DNA of 49,558 nucleotides from F1-120-MAGs238 sp964484185 (GTDB taxonomy: Bacteria; Planctomycetota; Phycisphaerae; Phycisphaerales; UBA1924). The stretch lies in NCBI GenBank assembly GCA_964484185.1, contig CAZAEQ010000032.1:1-49558 (forward strand). Reading direction: 5' to 3'. The first letter of the stretch is position 1. Every line of letters begins with the position of its first letter. The translations under genes were made by a program, and so were the position numbers. Under the pieces are notes generated by a model, which was not told the origin of the DNA, searched no databases, and worked only from the letters and a program-made list of their open reading frames with translations. Shown here piece by piece: positions 8,588 through 19,350 of the stretch.

Positions 8588-8697
8588 TTGAGCTCCTCTT
8601 AATTCTCAACTCTCGGCTCTGAATTCTGAAATCTCAAATTTCAAATCCGCTTTGTTCCCCATTTTCTCTCACCCCAAGCCCCCCTCTACCCTCTCCC

Positions 8698-10977
8698 ATG
8701 CTCAAGCCACTCAACATCTCCCTCCTCACTGCCTTCTCCGCCCTTGCGGCGACCGTCCTCTCGACAGGCTGCGCTATGCACACACCAACAACTACATCCT
8801 CCGCCGACACTGCCAAAGCCGGCGCGGCCGATTCCTTCCTCGACCAATACGCCCGCACCTACCGCTTCCGCCTAGGCAAACCAACCAGTTTCAAGCTCAC
8901 ACCTAAAGGCGATGCCGTCCTTTTCCTCCGCTCACCCAATCGCTCCTTCGTCCAAGACCTCTATTCCTTCGACGTTGCCAGCGGCCAGGAACGCATCCTC
9001 CTCACCGCTCAGGAAATCCTGGGCGCAGGCGATGAACAACTTTCCGCTGAAGAAAAAGCACGGCGCGAGCGCATGCGAATGGCCGCCAAAGGCATCGCCT
9101 CTTTCGACCTCTCTAAAGACGGCTCCACCATCATCACTTCTCTCTCCGGTCGTCTCTTCCTCATCGACCGCGCCACGCGCAAAGTCACTGAAGTCATCAG
9201 CGCCAACCCTTCCCCTGCAATCGACCCATCCCTCTCTCCCGATGGCAAACTTCTCGCCCACTGCCGCGGCCGCGATCTCTGCATCACTAACGTCGCCACA
9301 AATGAAGAGCGCGTGATCGCAAAATCTGACAGCCCGCACCTTACCTACGGCCAGGCCGAGTTCGTCGCCCAGGAAGAAATGTCCCGTTTCCGCGGCTATT
9401 GGTTCTCCCCAGACTCCAAAACCATCCTCTACCAAGGCTTCGACACTGCCGATATGGAAACATTCCACATCGCAGATCCCACCAAACCCGAAAACGAACC
9501 CGATTCATGGCCCTACCCCAGAGCCGGAAAAGCAAACGCTCAGGTGTGGCTTGAAATTGCCCAGTCCAACGGCTCAACCAGCGATGCACCACTCATTGTG
9601 ACGTGGGACGCTGCGACCTACCCATACCTCGCACATGTAAAGTGGGCAAAGCAGGAGTCCGGCCCGGGAACCCTTGTAATCCTCGTCCAGAATCGCGAAC
9701 AAACCGCCGAACAGCTTCTCAAAGTCGATCCTAAAACTGGCGCTACGACCGTGCTCCTTCAAGAAACCGATGCCGCCTGGATCGAACTTGAAGACGAAAA
9801 TCCAACGTTCCTCAAAGATGGTTCGTTCCTCTGGACCACCGAGCGAAACGGCGGCAAGCAGATCGAACATCGAAATGCTGATGGTTCATTGAAAACAACT
9901 CTGAATCAAACTGATTTCGGACTCCAGAAGCTCGTCCACGTCGATGAAGACTCGCGCAAGGTCTACGTGCAGGCATCTACCAATCCCACACGCACCGAAC
10001 TCTTCACACTCGCGCTCGATGGAATCGGTGCTCCCTCCATCCTCGCCTGCGGCGATGGCCGCTGCGCCCTCGCCGTTTCCCAGGACTCGTCTCTCTTCCT
10101 CGAAACCCAGACTCTTCTCCGCGAAGATACCGTGTGGAATGTCCGCAGCAGAATCTGGTCCAACAAAGTCGGCGCCATTCGCGCCGTCACCGAAAAACCA
10201 ATTGTCGATCCCAAGCCCACGATCCAGATGGTAAAGGGCGAGCGCGAATACTGGACCGCTGTCCTCCTGCCGCAGAACTTCGATGCCAGTAAAAAGTACC
10301 CCGTCATCGCCGATGTTTACGCCGGTCCCACCGCCCTCACAGTCAACGCCAGCAAGTGGGACTACACACGCCACCAATGGCTCGCTAATCAAGGCTTCAT
10401 CGTCATTTCCATCGACAACCGCGGCACAAACAACCGCGGCCGCGACTGGTCCCGCGCCATCAAAGGCAACTTCATCGATGCCGCGCTCGAAGACCAGATC
10501 GATGGTCTTAACGCACTCGCAAAGATCTATCCGCAAATCGACCTCGCCCGCGTTGGTGTCAGCGGCTGGTCATTCGGCGGATACTTCGCCGCCATGGCAG
10601 TCCTCCGCCGCCCCGATGTCTATTCCTGCGCCATAGCCGGTGCACCCGTCACCGACTGGCACGACTACGACACCCACTACACCGAGCGCTACATGGGCCT
10701 TCCAGAGAAAAACGCCGCCGGTTACGAAGCCTCAAGCTGCATGACCTATGCCTCCAACCTTTCGCGCCCACTCCTTCTCATCCACGGCACATCCGATGAC
10801 AACGTTTACTTCATGCACAGCTTGAAACTCTCCGAAGCCCTCTTCCGCGCAGGCAAAGAATTCGATTTCCTCCCCCTCTCCGGTTTCACCCACATGGTCC
10901 CCGACCCAGTAGTAACCATCAACCTCCAGCAACACATGCTCAACTTCGTCAAACGCAATCTCGCCAACCCAAAGTGA
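8698..10977 (+). CDS. Dipeptidyl peptidase IV family serine peptidase (S9B), lipoprotein
   Basis: 759 residues. The N-terminus has a lipoprotein signal with lipobox LSTGC (Cys25), so it is probably membrane-anchored in the periplasm. Residues about 40-480 form the DPP-IV N-terminal beta-propeller, with the FVAQEEMSR motif (Glu226-Glu227) that in this family binds the free amino terminus of the substrate. The C-terminal alpha/beta hydrolase has the nucleophile in GWSFGG (Ser625), Asp in HGTSDDNV (Asp700/701) and His732 in GFTHM. It should cleave X-Pro or X-Ala dipeptides from peptides during nutrient use. No clear ribosome site precedes the ATG; the upstream 110 bp hold only the terminator noted above. 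Confidence 0.93.
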   Translation: MLKPLNISLLTAFSALAATVLSTGCAMHTPTTTSSADTAKAGAADSFLDQYARTYRFRLGKPTSFKLTPKGDAVLFLRSPNRSFVQDLYSFDVASGQERILLTAQEILGAGDEQLSAEEKARRERMRMAAKGIASFDLSKDGSTIITSLSGRLFLIDRATRKVTEVISANPSPAIDPSLSPDGKLLAHCRGRDLCITNVATNEERVIAKSDSPHLTYGQAEFVAQEEMSRFRGYWFSPDSKTILYQGFDTADMETFHIADPTKPENEPDSWPYPRAGKANAQVWLEIAQSNGSTSDAPLIVTWDAATYPYLAHVKWAKQESGPGTLVILVQNREQTAEQLLKVDPKTGATTVLLQETDAAWIELEDENPTFLKDGSFLWTTERNGGKQIEHRNADGSLKTTLNQTDFGLQKLVHVDEDSRKVYVQASTNPTRTELFTLALDGIGAPSILACGDGRCALAVSQDSSLFLETQTLLREDTVWNVRSRIWSNKVGAIRAVTEKPIVDPKPTIQMVKGEREYWTAVLLPQNFDASKKYPVIADVYAGPTALTVNASKWDYTRHQWLANQGFIVISIDNRGTNNRGRDWSRAIKGNFIDAALEDQIDGLNALAKIYPQIDLARVGVSGWSFGGYFAAMAVLRRPDVYSCAIAGAPVTDWHDYDTHYTERYMGLPEKNAAGYEASSCMTYASNLSRPLLLIHGTSDDNVYFMHSLKLSEALFRAGKEFDFLPLSGFTHMVPDPVVTINLQQHMLNFVKRNLANPK

Positions 10978-11055
10978 ATTTCTTTACCTCTTCCCCTTCT
11001 GTGTCCCTGTGCCTCAGTGGTAAATGACACCATCCCACTCAATCGCGACAAACCC

Positions 11056-11805
11056 ATGCTCAAATTCGACGCTGTAATCTGCGACATAGACGGCTGCCTC
11101 GGCCCTGAATCCACCGAGCCCATGGATCTCGCCGGTCTCTGGGAAATCCGCGAATGGAATCAACTCGCAATTGAAAAGCGTGATCGCCCCATAGTTACAG
11201 TCTGCTCCGGTCGCCCGCTTCCATTTGCCGAAGCAATCTGCCGCATCATCGGCAATAGCGAACTCCCCGCCATCTGCGAAAATGGTGTCTGGCTCTTTGA
11301 TCCAAAACTGAACGCATTTATGCGTGACCCGGCCATCTTTCCCGAGCACGTTCACTCAGTACACGAAGCGCAAGAATGGATCGAGCGAGAGTTCTATCCG
11401 CAAGGCGTTGTCTTCCAACCTGGCAAGAGCGCGAGCATTTCTCTCTGGCACCCCGATACCGATTTCCTTCGAACGTTGGTGCCGCAACTTATCGAGAAAT
11501 TTCAAGCTGAAGGTTGGCCCTTCAGAGTTTCAATGACCGTCGCCTGGATCAACTGCGATCTTGAATTTGTGAGCAAAAGTTCAGGCTTGCGTCGATTCAT
11601 CGAGCGGACACACCTAGATCCATCCCGACTATTGGGCATCGGCGATTCCGCCAGCGACCTGGCAATGAAGGACTACTGCTCAATCTTTACAGGCCCTTCA
11701 AACGCTGCCCCAGAAGTGAGAAAAGTGGCAGATTTCATCGCCAATTCTCCAGAAATTCATGGAGTTCTTGAAATCTTGCAGCGCTTTGGTCGATCTCGGA
11801 GGTAG
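11056..11805 (+). CDS. HAD-superfamily phosphatase (Cof-like/type IIB)
   Basis: 249 residues from ATG 11056, chosen because HAD motif I (DIDG) then falls near the N-terminus as usual; a GTG at 11017 would add 13 residues. Motif I is FDAVICDIDGCLG, with the Asp nucleophile and the general acid two residues later. Motif II is CSGRPLPFAEAI, and motif IV is GIGDSASDLAM (metal-binding Asp pair). The C2-type cap between II and IV points to the sugar-phosphate/phosphoglycolate phosphatase group. The exact substrate cannot be told. It stands alone between the peptidase and rho. Confidence 0.8.
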   Translation: MLKFDAVICDIDGCLGPESTEPMDLAGLWEIREWNQLAIEKRDRPIVTVCSGRPLPFAEAICRIIGNSELPAICENGVWLFDPKLNAFMRDPAIFPEHVHSVHEAQEWIEREFYPQGVVFQPGKSASISLWHPDTDFLRTLVPQLIEKFQAEGWPFRVSMTVAWINCDLEFVSKSSGLRRFIERTHLDPSRLLGIGDSASDLAMKDYCSIFTGPSNAAPEVRKVADFIANSPEIHGVLEILQRFGRSRR

Positions 11806-11848
11806 CTCTATCCGGGTGTCACTTGTCGCGCTGACTGCCCCGGGTGCC

Positions 11849-11854
11849 TATACT
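11849..11854 (+). promoter_or_regulatory. Candidate -10 element of rho
   Basis: A near-consensus TATACT, 138 bp before the rho ATG. A -35-like TTGTCG lies 20 nt upstream, which is further than usual. Confidence 0.35.
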
Positions 11855-11899
11855 TTCCGGCTCGCAACTAGCACTGGGGTGCTCGTTTGCGAACCTCCC

Positions 11900-11975
11900 T
11901 TTTCTAATCTGTCGCAGGCCCAACCACTGCGGCGCTCCCATTTTCTAATCTTTGTTCCGGTCCATTTTCTGGACC
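11900..11975 (+). promoter_or_regulatory. rho leader: repeated TTTTCTAATCT and hairpin
   Basis: The C-rich untranslated leader contains TTTTCTAATCT twice (11900-11910 and 11941-11951) and a perfect 6-bp hairpin GGTCCA/TGGACC (11959-11975) ending 16 nt before the ATG. rho is autoregulated in several bacteria through pyrimidine-rich leaders; a similar role here is inferred. Confidence 0.35.
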
Positions 11976-11991
11976 CTGCTAAGGCGAACGT

Positions 11992-13833
<1,842 letters not shown>

Positions 13834-13857
13834 GAGTCCTCAAACAGCTACCCCTCT

Positions 13858-13890
13858 CAGAGCGATGCCAGTGCATCGCTCTGTTTGTTT
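13858..13890 (+). terminator. Rho-independent terminator after rho
   Basis: Perfect 11-bp stem (13858-13868 with 13873-13883), CAGT loop, T-rich tail TTTGTTTC. It starts 24 bp after the rho stop codon. Confidence 0.8.
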
Positions 13891-14023
13891 CAACAGCCGT
13901 ATGTATGCCAAACGCCGCGGCTTGTGGACGCAGTCTTGCTCAATTCCCGATAAACTCAGATTGAACACCTGTCCTCCCGCATCCGTAACGTGCGGGTCAA
14001 AGTGGTTCCAATCGAGATCAGTC

Positions 14024-14332
14024 ATGCATACCGCACGAAAGGCCGGAATTGCAATTCAGATCGCCGCAGTGTTATGGGCCGGTTTACTCGCCCTCGCAGG
14101 ACTCTGGATCCTCGCCCGCGGCCCGGCCCAGCTTCCGGTTCCAACCCTTGTGGTTCTGGGTTCCGGAATCGCACTGCTCGGTTCCGCCCAGTTCATCTAT
14201 ATGACGCTTTTCGCCGATCGCCTCTTTCCGCATGTTCACCCTGTCCTTCGAATCGTTGCTGAACTTCTCAGCTTCTTCATGTTTGTTGTTGGCTCATGTC
14301 TGGCCGCAGTGTTTCTCGTTCGAGCCTGGTAA
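14024..14332 (+). CDS. Small multi-pass membrane protein, unknown
   Basis: 102 residues from ATG 14024; a longer frame from 13826 overlaps the rho end and terminator and is rejected. Three hydrophobic segments (about 8-30, 38-60 and 76-100) make it an integral membrane protein. I do not recognise a family. It is followed 26 bp later by the TPR-like exported protein in the same direction, and may be co-transcribed with it. Confidence 0.6.
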   Translation: MHTARKAGIAIQIAAVLWAGLLALAGLWILARGPAQLPVPTLVVLGSGIALLGSAQFIYMTLFADRLFPHVHPVLRIVAELLSFFMFVVGSCLAAVFLVRAW

Positions 14333-14358
14333 TGCCTCACTAAGGAATGTAGATCTGT

Positions 14359-17004
14359 ATGGGTAGTAATTTCGCAAAGTCTCACATAGCAATTCTCACC
14401 TGCATCGTTGGGTTGTCGGTCACCAACATTGCGCCGGCAATCGCGTTTGCGCCCAAGGCCGCCATCGAACCAGTCTATGGAAAGGCGGGCTGGCAGGAAG
14501 ATTTCATTGCCAGATCCATTGTTCGAACCGGCTTGCTCGATCTGCGCTTGCGCACAGCACCCAGCCCCGATGACTATCGCCTTCTTGCACATGTCTTTGG
14601 AATCGCACAGTCGTTCAGTCCCAAAGATGCAGATATCGTCCGCCGCACGGTTGAGGCTGCGCACAACGCCCGCGATGCGGCAATGCTCGAAAACGCAACG
14701 CGCACGCTGGTTCTGCTTGATCCAACCGACACTGTCGCTCAACTTCGTCTGATTTCCGGTCGCATTTCCAGGCTTCAGACCGCCGATGAACGACTCAAGC
14801 AATATGCAGTATTCCTTGGCGAAAAAGGCAATTCTCTAGACGGTTCCATCCGCTCCCGCCTCGCGCTCGACGCCGCGATGCTGGCTCGCGAACAGGGCGA
14901 CGATGCAGCATTTGTCGATTTCCTCAAAGCCGCGCTCCGGCTGGACTCAACCAACAAAGAAGCAGCATTGATCGCGTTCGGACACTTTTCAGAAAAAGTG
15001 AACGACCCCGCCGGACGCGTACAGCTTCTCTCAAATCTGCTTCTGGCCGATCCGCTGGATCCCAACGTGCATCGCCAGCTTTCCCAGGAAATGGCTTCCG
15101 GCGGCGCGTATGTCCAGGCGAGACGATTTCACGATATTTCGTCAGCGCTGTTCAATATGGCCGGTGTGCGAAACGATGATCACTTCGCGGTGGAAACTTG
15201 GATCAGTATCTGGGCTGTTGACGGCAACGACAAAGTGCTCGCCGAATTTGAGAAGCTGCTGCAAACCGAAAAGTACCGCGCAGCTCAGGCTGCCGAACAG
15301 GCCCGGAAGGAACTGCGCGAAGTAACAACAAATCCAGATGACATCCGGTTGTCCCCAGCCGTTGATCGTGTTCGTCTCTTTGCGGCAGACTCGGCCCAGG
15401 ACCAGAAGACGCTGGAATCAGTGCGAGAATCTTTGTCATTCGCTGATACTGCCCTGGGTGGCTTGGTTGAGGAACTCAAAAAACCAGATGCGAAGGTAAC
15501 TCCAGAAGAAGTCATGAACTTCCGTCTCGGTTCTGCGATCGGTCTGACGGAAATTCAGCTCCTTCGACTATGGATGAACATGGACCTCGACAAGGTCACT
15601 GCCAGCCTGGCAAAAGCTCCGGAGTTGCTCGGTGAACAGGAAGTGCCGGATGTCTTCGCAGTGGTCAAGGCCTGGGTCCTGATGCGAGAGGGAAAGCTGG
15701 AAGAAGCTCTTGCCGCGTTTGAACTGCTTCAAGACACCGAGTTTGAGCAGATGTCCGATCGCAGCATCGACGAACTTGATCCCGCCAGAGTCGGCAAAGC
15801 GATGACACTCGAACTCATGGGGCGAGCCGCCGAATCAGCAGAAATCTACAAGGCAGTCGCCATCCGCCGCGCCTTTGATGCCAGCGGCATGTGGTGCAAA
15901 CTGCGGCTTGAACGCATGGGCGGCACCGATCCCCAGCGCGATGCGCTGGCAAAGCAGTTGACTGCAATCGGCGAAGCTGTGCCGCGGATGGTCGAGGATT
16001 TGGTAAAGGACCCATCCAGCGCGGTAGCGCTCAGTGCTGATGTCCCGGTCACGCTCTCTACGCCGCTTGATCGCAGCGACCTGATTATCAAGATTCGCAA
16101 CAAGACCAAGATTCCGCTGGGCCTGGGCACCGACCGCACGATCAACTCGCGATTCCTGGTGCAACCTTCGGTCGATATCCATACACAATCACAGACGTCC
16201 AAGGTGCAGCCTGAGGTGCTTGATCTTGATCGTCGTCTGAGATTGCAGCCTGGTGAGACGCTTGAAGTGCGAGTTCGCGCCGATGCCGGGTACACCGGGT
16301 GGCTCATTGAATCCGGCGCGAGCAAAGTAGTGCGGTCTCGCTTCCGCATTATGCAGGGCTTTACGGCATCACAAGATGGCACAATGAACGTCGGCCCCGG
16401 GTGCCTCGCCGCGGACTCGCCTCAGGTCATACGAAACCCGCTCAAGGAAGCGCTGCTTGCGGTACCTGATATGGTCGATCGGATCAAACTCGCATCGGGT
16501 GAAGACTGCATCACGTTGCTACTTGGTCTGAAAGCAAAGATTCTCGATAACGCTGTAGGTTCGTCGGAGCGCGAAGCCCTTGCCACCGTCCTTGCATCGC
16601 GTTATCCAACCATGGCAGTCAAAGACAGAATCGTCGCGCTGGTTGAAGTTCCCAACGCCGCGATGTATGAAGAATTCCGAGTTTTTGATGAAGTTGCTCG
16701 CAAGGAAACCGCGCCGGGCGCTGCAGGACTTGCGATCGTCACTCGGATCACCGATCCAAATGATCCAGCGTTTGTGGCAGCTTTGGCATCCCCTGACGCG
16801 GCGACTCGAGAGATCGCGAGTATTCATAAACTCAGGCTCATGGAACTGGATGCGGCGACATTGTCACGTCGAGGGTTCGGGAAGCCGCCGGAAACCGGCC
16901 CGGGAATTGCCCCGCCGCCAACTACGACTTCGCCGGTCATTTCAGGTCCATCGGGGTCAACTCCAGCCGCCAATCCGCTTCTTCCGCCGGTGTCGCCAAA
17001 GTGA
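14359..17004 (+). CDS. Large exported TPR-like protein, unknown function
   Basis: 881 residues. Residues 1-30 look like a signal peptide (hydrophobic, ending near AIAFA). From about 45 to 560 the sequence is almost all helical, with alternating Ala/Leu patterns typical of degenerate tetratricopeptide repeats (for example ALAAFELLQD, ALRLDSTNKEAAL). From about 575 to 680 it changes to a beta-rich section (LIIKIRNKTKIPLGLG...), then returns to helices and ends in a Pro/Thr/Ser-rich tail (PPPTTTSPV...). The stop overlaps the GTG of the next gene, so the two are translationally coupled. A scaffold role in the periplasm or at the envelope is plausible but not shown. Confidence 0.75.
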   Translation: MGSNFAKSHIAILTCIVGLSVTNIAPAIAFAPKAAIEPVYGKAGWQEDFIARSIVRTGLLDLRLRTAPSPDDYRLLAHVFGIAQSFSPKDADIVRRTVEAAHNARDAAMLENATRTLVLLDPTDTVAQLRLISGRISRLQTADERLKQYAVFLGEKGNSLDGSIRSRLALDAAMLAREQGDDAAFVDFLKAALRLDSTNKEAALIAFGHFSEKVNDPAGRVQLLSNLLLADPLDPNVHRQLSQEMASGGAYVQARRFHDISSALFNMAGVRNDDHFAVETWISIWAVDGNDKVLAEFEKLLQTEKYRAAQAAEQARKELREVTTNPDDIRLSPAVDRVRLFAADSAQDQKTLESVRESLSFADTALGGLVEELKKPDAKVTPEEVMNFRLGSAIGLTEIQLLRLWMNMDLDKVTASLAKAPELLGEQEVPDVFAVVKAWVLMREGKLEEALAAFELLQDTEFEQMSDRSIDELDPARVGKAMTLELMGRAAESAEIYKAVAIRRAFDASGMWCKLRLERMGGTDPQRDALAKQLTAIGEAVPRMVEDLVKDPSSAVALSADVPVTLSTPLDRSDLIIKIRNKTKIPLGLGTDRTINSRFLVQPSVDIHTQSQTSKVQPEVLDLDRRLRLQPGETLEVRVRADAGYTGWLIESGASKVVRSRFRIMQGFTASQDGTMNVGPGCLAADSPQVIRNPLKEALLAVPDMVDRIKLASGEDCITLLLGLKAKILDNAVGSSEREALATVLASRYPTMAVKDRIVALVEVPNAAMYEEFRVFDEVARKETAPGAAGLAIVTRITDPNDPAFVAALASPDAATREIASIHKLRLMELDAATLSRRGFGKPPETGPGIAPPPTTTSPVISGPSGSTPAANPLLPPVSPK

Positions 17005-17978
17005 ACCTGTCAATGGAAAGTCGAACTGTTCCAGCCTGGGTCAAGCCGCTGGCGTGGGGACTTTCGATTATCCTCATTTTCGCGGCGGTTGCCATCGTCA
17101 TTCGCCAGCGCGAGTCGATGACGGCCGCGATCGATGGCGTAAGGAACGCGCCGCCACAGCAACTCGTCGCGCTGCTGGTGTTGCCGGTGATCTCAGTCTT
17201 CTTAACCGCCGCGGCGTTCTGGCAGACTTCCCGCAAGCATGGCAAGGTTGGATACTGGGAGATGTTTGCCCTGATCGGCTCGGCGTGGGTGTTGAATCTG
17301 TTGCCGCTGAAACCGGGACTGATTGGAAGAGTGGGGTACCACGCGCGGTATAACGCGATCGGTGTGCCGGCTTCGATCAAGATCGTATTGGAAGCAAGTG
17401 GGGCAGGACTTTTTGGAGTCTTCCTGCTTGCGTATCCAATGCTGCGCGATCGAGCGGACAGTGTGTGGATAGATGCAGTGTTTGCACCACTCTGGATCAT
17501 CGCAATCTGCGGCGGGCTATGGGGCTTGGTTCGCCCGACACAGGTGATTGCGAGTTTCCTGACAACTTCCATGTTCCGTATGGTCGATGCGTTTGCGTGG
17601 ACATTGCGATATGGAATCATTTTGCAGTTGCTCGGCTTGGCGCCAGATTTAGGAATGGCGTTCCTGATTGCAGCAGCGGCACAAGCCGCGATGTATGTGC
17701 CTCTGGTTGGTAACGGCCTGGGCGTGCGTGAATGGGCTGTTGGCAGCGTGGCATCAGTGGTGGGCAATGAATCCGGGCTGACCAAGGACATTTTCACGCG
17801 TTCAATGCCGACTGGGCTCTCAATAGATTTACTCAATAGAGCGGCGGAAATGCTGGTTTTGGTGCCGCTGGGCGTAGGGTGTTGTGGGTGGGTGGCGCGG
17901 CTGGTGGCCCGGAATGAGGCCCAGATAAAAGTCAAGCTTGCTTCTGGTGCCGAGCCGGTCTCAAGTGAGTCCCGATAA
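17001..17978 (+). CDS. Flippase-like integral membrane protein (LPG synthase TM-region family)
   Basis: 325 residues with about 8 membrane spans. The GTG start overlaps the TGA of the upstream gene by 4 nt (an ATG at 17013 is an alternative). The pattern LNLLPLKPGLIGRVGYHARYNAIG and the late GNGLGVREWAVG motif resemble the lysylphosphatidylglycerol synthase transmembrane-region/YbhN (UPF0104) family, which contains lipid flippases and related proteins. No catalytic synthase domain is attached. Together with the coupled TPR-like protein it may handle an envelope lipid or lipid-linked substrate; this is inference. Confidence 0.65.
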   Translation: MNLSMESRTVPAWVKPLAWGLSIILIFAAVAIVIRQRESMTAAIDGVRNAPPQQLVALLVLPVISVFLTAAAFWQTSRKHGKVGYWEMFALIGSAWVLNLLPLKPGLIGRVGYHARYNAIGVPASIKIVLEASGAGLFGVFLLAYPMLRDRADSVWIDAVFAPLWIIAICGGLWGLVRPTQVIASFLTTSMFRMVDAFAWTLRYGIILQLLGLAPDLGMAFLIAAAAQAAMYVPLVGNGLGVREWAVGSVASVVGNESGLTKDIFTRSMPTGLSIDLLNRAAEMLVLVPLGVGCCGWVARLVARNEAQIKVKLASGAEPVSSESR

Positions 17979-18053
17979 TCGCCGAAGTTGATTGCAGCTA
18001 CCGGAACCGGTGCGCGCGCAGGACGTATGCGCTTATGGAAGAGGACCTTTCCA

Positions 18054-19175
18054 ATGGTCAACAAGATTGAGCAAGACCATCAGCGCTTCCGGCAGATCGT
18101 GCACGGAAAAATCCGCAAGGACCTGAAGCGATTTCTATCGCGCGGCGAACTCATCGGGCGCGAAGGCAAGAAGTTCGTTTCGATTCCGGTACACGATATT
18201 GATTCACCCACATTTCGGTATGGCGACAACTCGCAGGGCGTGGGAATGGGCGAGGGCAAAGATGGCGATCCGGTGAACGGTCAACCGGGCAATGGCAAGA
18301 AGCCTGGCGGCGGCGAGCAGGAGGGCAAGCATCTGCTTGAGGTCGATGTGACGCTGGAGGAGTTGGCGGAGATATTGGCGGAGGAACTGAAGCTGCCGCG
18401 GATTGAGCCAAAAGGGGCTAATCGGCTGACGACGATACGAGATAAGTACACGGGAATCCGGCCGGTGGGTCCGGCGAGTCTCCGCCATTTCAAGCGCAGC
18501 TATCGAGAGGCGCTGAAGCGCCAGATCACGATGGGAATTTACGATCCGGCCGCGCCCGTGATCATTCCGATCAAGCACGACATGCGGTACCGCAGTTTTT
18601 CAGAAGTGAAAAAACCGCAGAGCAACGCGGCGATTGTGTACATGATGGATGTGTCAGGATCGATGGGAGAAGAACAGAAGGAACTGGTCCGCATGGAGGC
18701 CTTCTGGATCGATACCTGGCTGCGGAAGAACTATGAGGGGATCGAGAGCCGGTACATTGTGCACGATGTGCGGGCCAATGAGGTGGATAAGCAGACGTTC
18801 TTTTCCATCAAAGAAGATGGCGGCACGCGGATCAGTTCGGCGTATGAGTGCGCGAAGGAACTGTGCAAGAAGCGGTTTGATCCAAGTGAGTGGAACACGT
18901 ATCTGTTTCACTTTTCAGATGGCGATAATTCCAGCGATGCGGATAATCGTCTGTGCCTGAAGATTATCGAGGAAGAGCTGCTGCCGATCTGCAACATGTT
19001 TGGATACTGCCAAGTGACGAGCGCGTATGGAAGTGGCAGTTTTTTGAACGTGCTTAATGAGCATTTTGCGGATGGGGCGGCAGATGAGCATGGGCCCAAG
19101 GTGTTGACGAGCAAGGTGAATGGAAAGGATGATATTTACGAGTCGCTGCGGACGTTCTTTAAGGCTGGGCGGTAG
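18054..19175 (+). CDS. DUF444 (YeaH/YhbH) family protein with VWA-like domain
   Basis: 373 residues from ATG 18054, with GAGG about 10 nt upstream; a TTG-initiated frame from 17988 is rejected. It begins VNKIEQDHQRFRQIVHGKI, followed by a Gly-rich linker (about 65-90) and, from about 195, a von Willebrand A-like domain with the metal site DVSGSMGEEQK. This is the YeaH/YhbH family. In E. coli YeaH is co-expressed with the PrkA-type kinase YeaG, and YhbH belongs to Bacillus sporulation. Here neither PrkA nor SpoVR is adjacent, so the gene is separated from its usual partners. Confidence 0.9.
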   Translation: MVNKIEQDHQRFRQIVHGKIRKDLKRFLSRGELIGREGKKFVSIPVHDIDSPTFRYGDNSQGVGMGEGKDGDPVNGQPGNGKKPGGGEQEGKHLLEVDVTLEELAEILAEELKLPRIEPKGANRLTTIRDKYTGIRPVGPASLRHFKRSYREALKRQITMGIYDPAAPVIIPIKHDMRYRSFSEVKKPQSNAAIVYMMDVSGSMGEEQKELVRMEAFWIDTWLRKNYEGIESRYIVHDVRANEVDKQTFFSIKEDGGTRISSAYECAKELCKKRFDPSEWNTYLFHFSDGDNSSDADNRLCLKIIEEELLPICNMFGYCQVTSAYGSGSFLNVLNEHFADGAADEHGPKVLTSKVNGKDDIYESLRTFFKAGR

Positions 19176-19207
19176 TTGAGGTCCGAGCAGCGAGGTAAGG
19201 ATTGCGC

Positions 19208-19221
19208 GGGGTAATTACCCC
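19208..19221. promoter_or_regulatory. 14-bp perfect palindrome, possible operator
   Basis: GGGGTAATTACCCC lies 38 bp upstream of the -35 of the GH13 gene promoter. The position and symmetry suit a dimeric regulator. Confidence 0.4.
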
Positions 19222-19258
19222 AATTTGGTTAACATCGCGGATAGATGACAAGTTCGGG

Positions 19259-19287
19259 TTGACAGCCCAGATAAATTCGGTTCTACT
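19259..19287 (+). promoter_or_regulatory. Sigma-70-type promoter of the GH13 gene
   Basis: TTGACA (19259-19264), 17-nt spacer, TCTACT (19282-19287). It gives a leader of roughly 57 nt before the ATG at 19351. Confidence 0.6.
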
Positions 19288-19350
19288 CGGCGGACGAGCA
19301 CTTGCAATCGTGATGGTGTGTGCTCGCAGATACCGGGGGCGACATTGAAA

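Larger units (their letters stand above)
8207..8588 (+). ncRNA. Possible structured RNA (or short leaderless gene)
   Basis: This transcript-like unit is framed by a promoter-like site and a terminator. It holds GATCGGT (8383-8389), ACCGATC (8410-8416) and a second GATCGGT (8434-8440), which can pair in alternative ways. A perfect 18-bp inverted repeat (8417-8434 with 8457-8474) encloses an internal copy of its right arm (8439-8449) that can compete for the left arm. Another hairpin, TCGACC/GGTCGA, lies near 8327-8342. An open frame from ATG 8207 to TAA 8542 would code for 111 residues, rich in Pro, Thr, Ser and Arg, with no recognisable domain; its stop falls just before the terminator. Either reading, RNA or small protein, is possible. 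No known RNA family was recognised. Confidence 0.35.

Noticed and set aside
16937..18064. 375-residue minus-strand frame
   Set aside because: Antisense to the coupled TPR-like and flippase-like genes; Ser/Arg/Pro-rich shadow.
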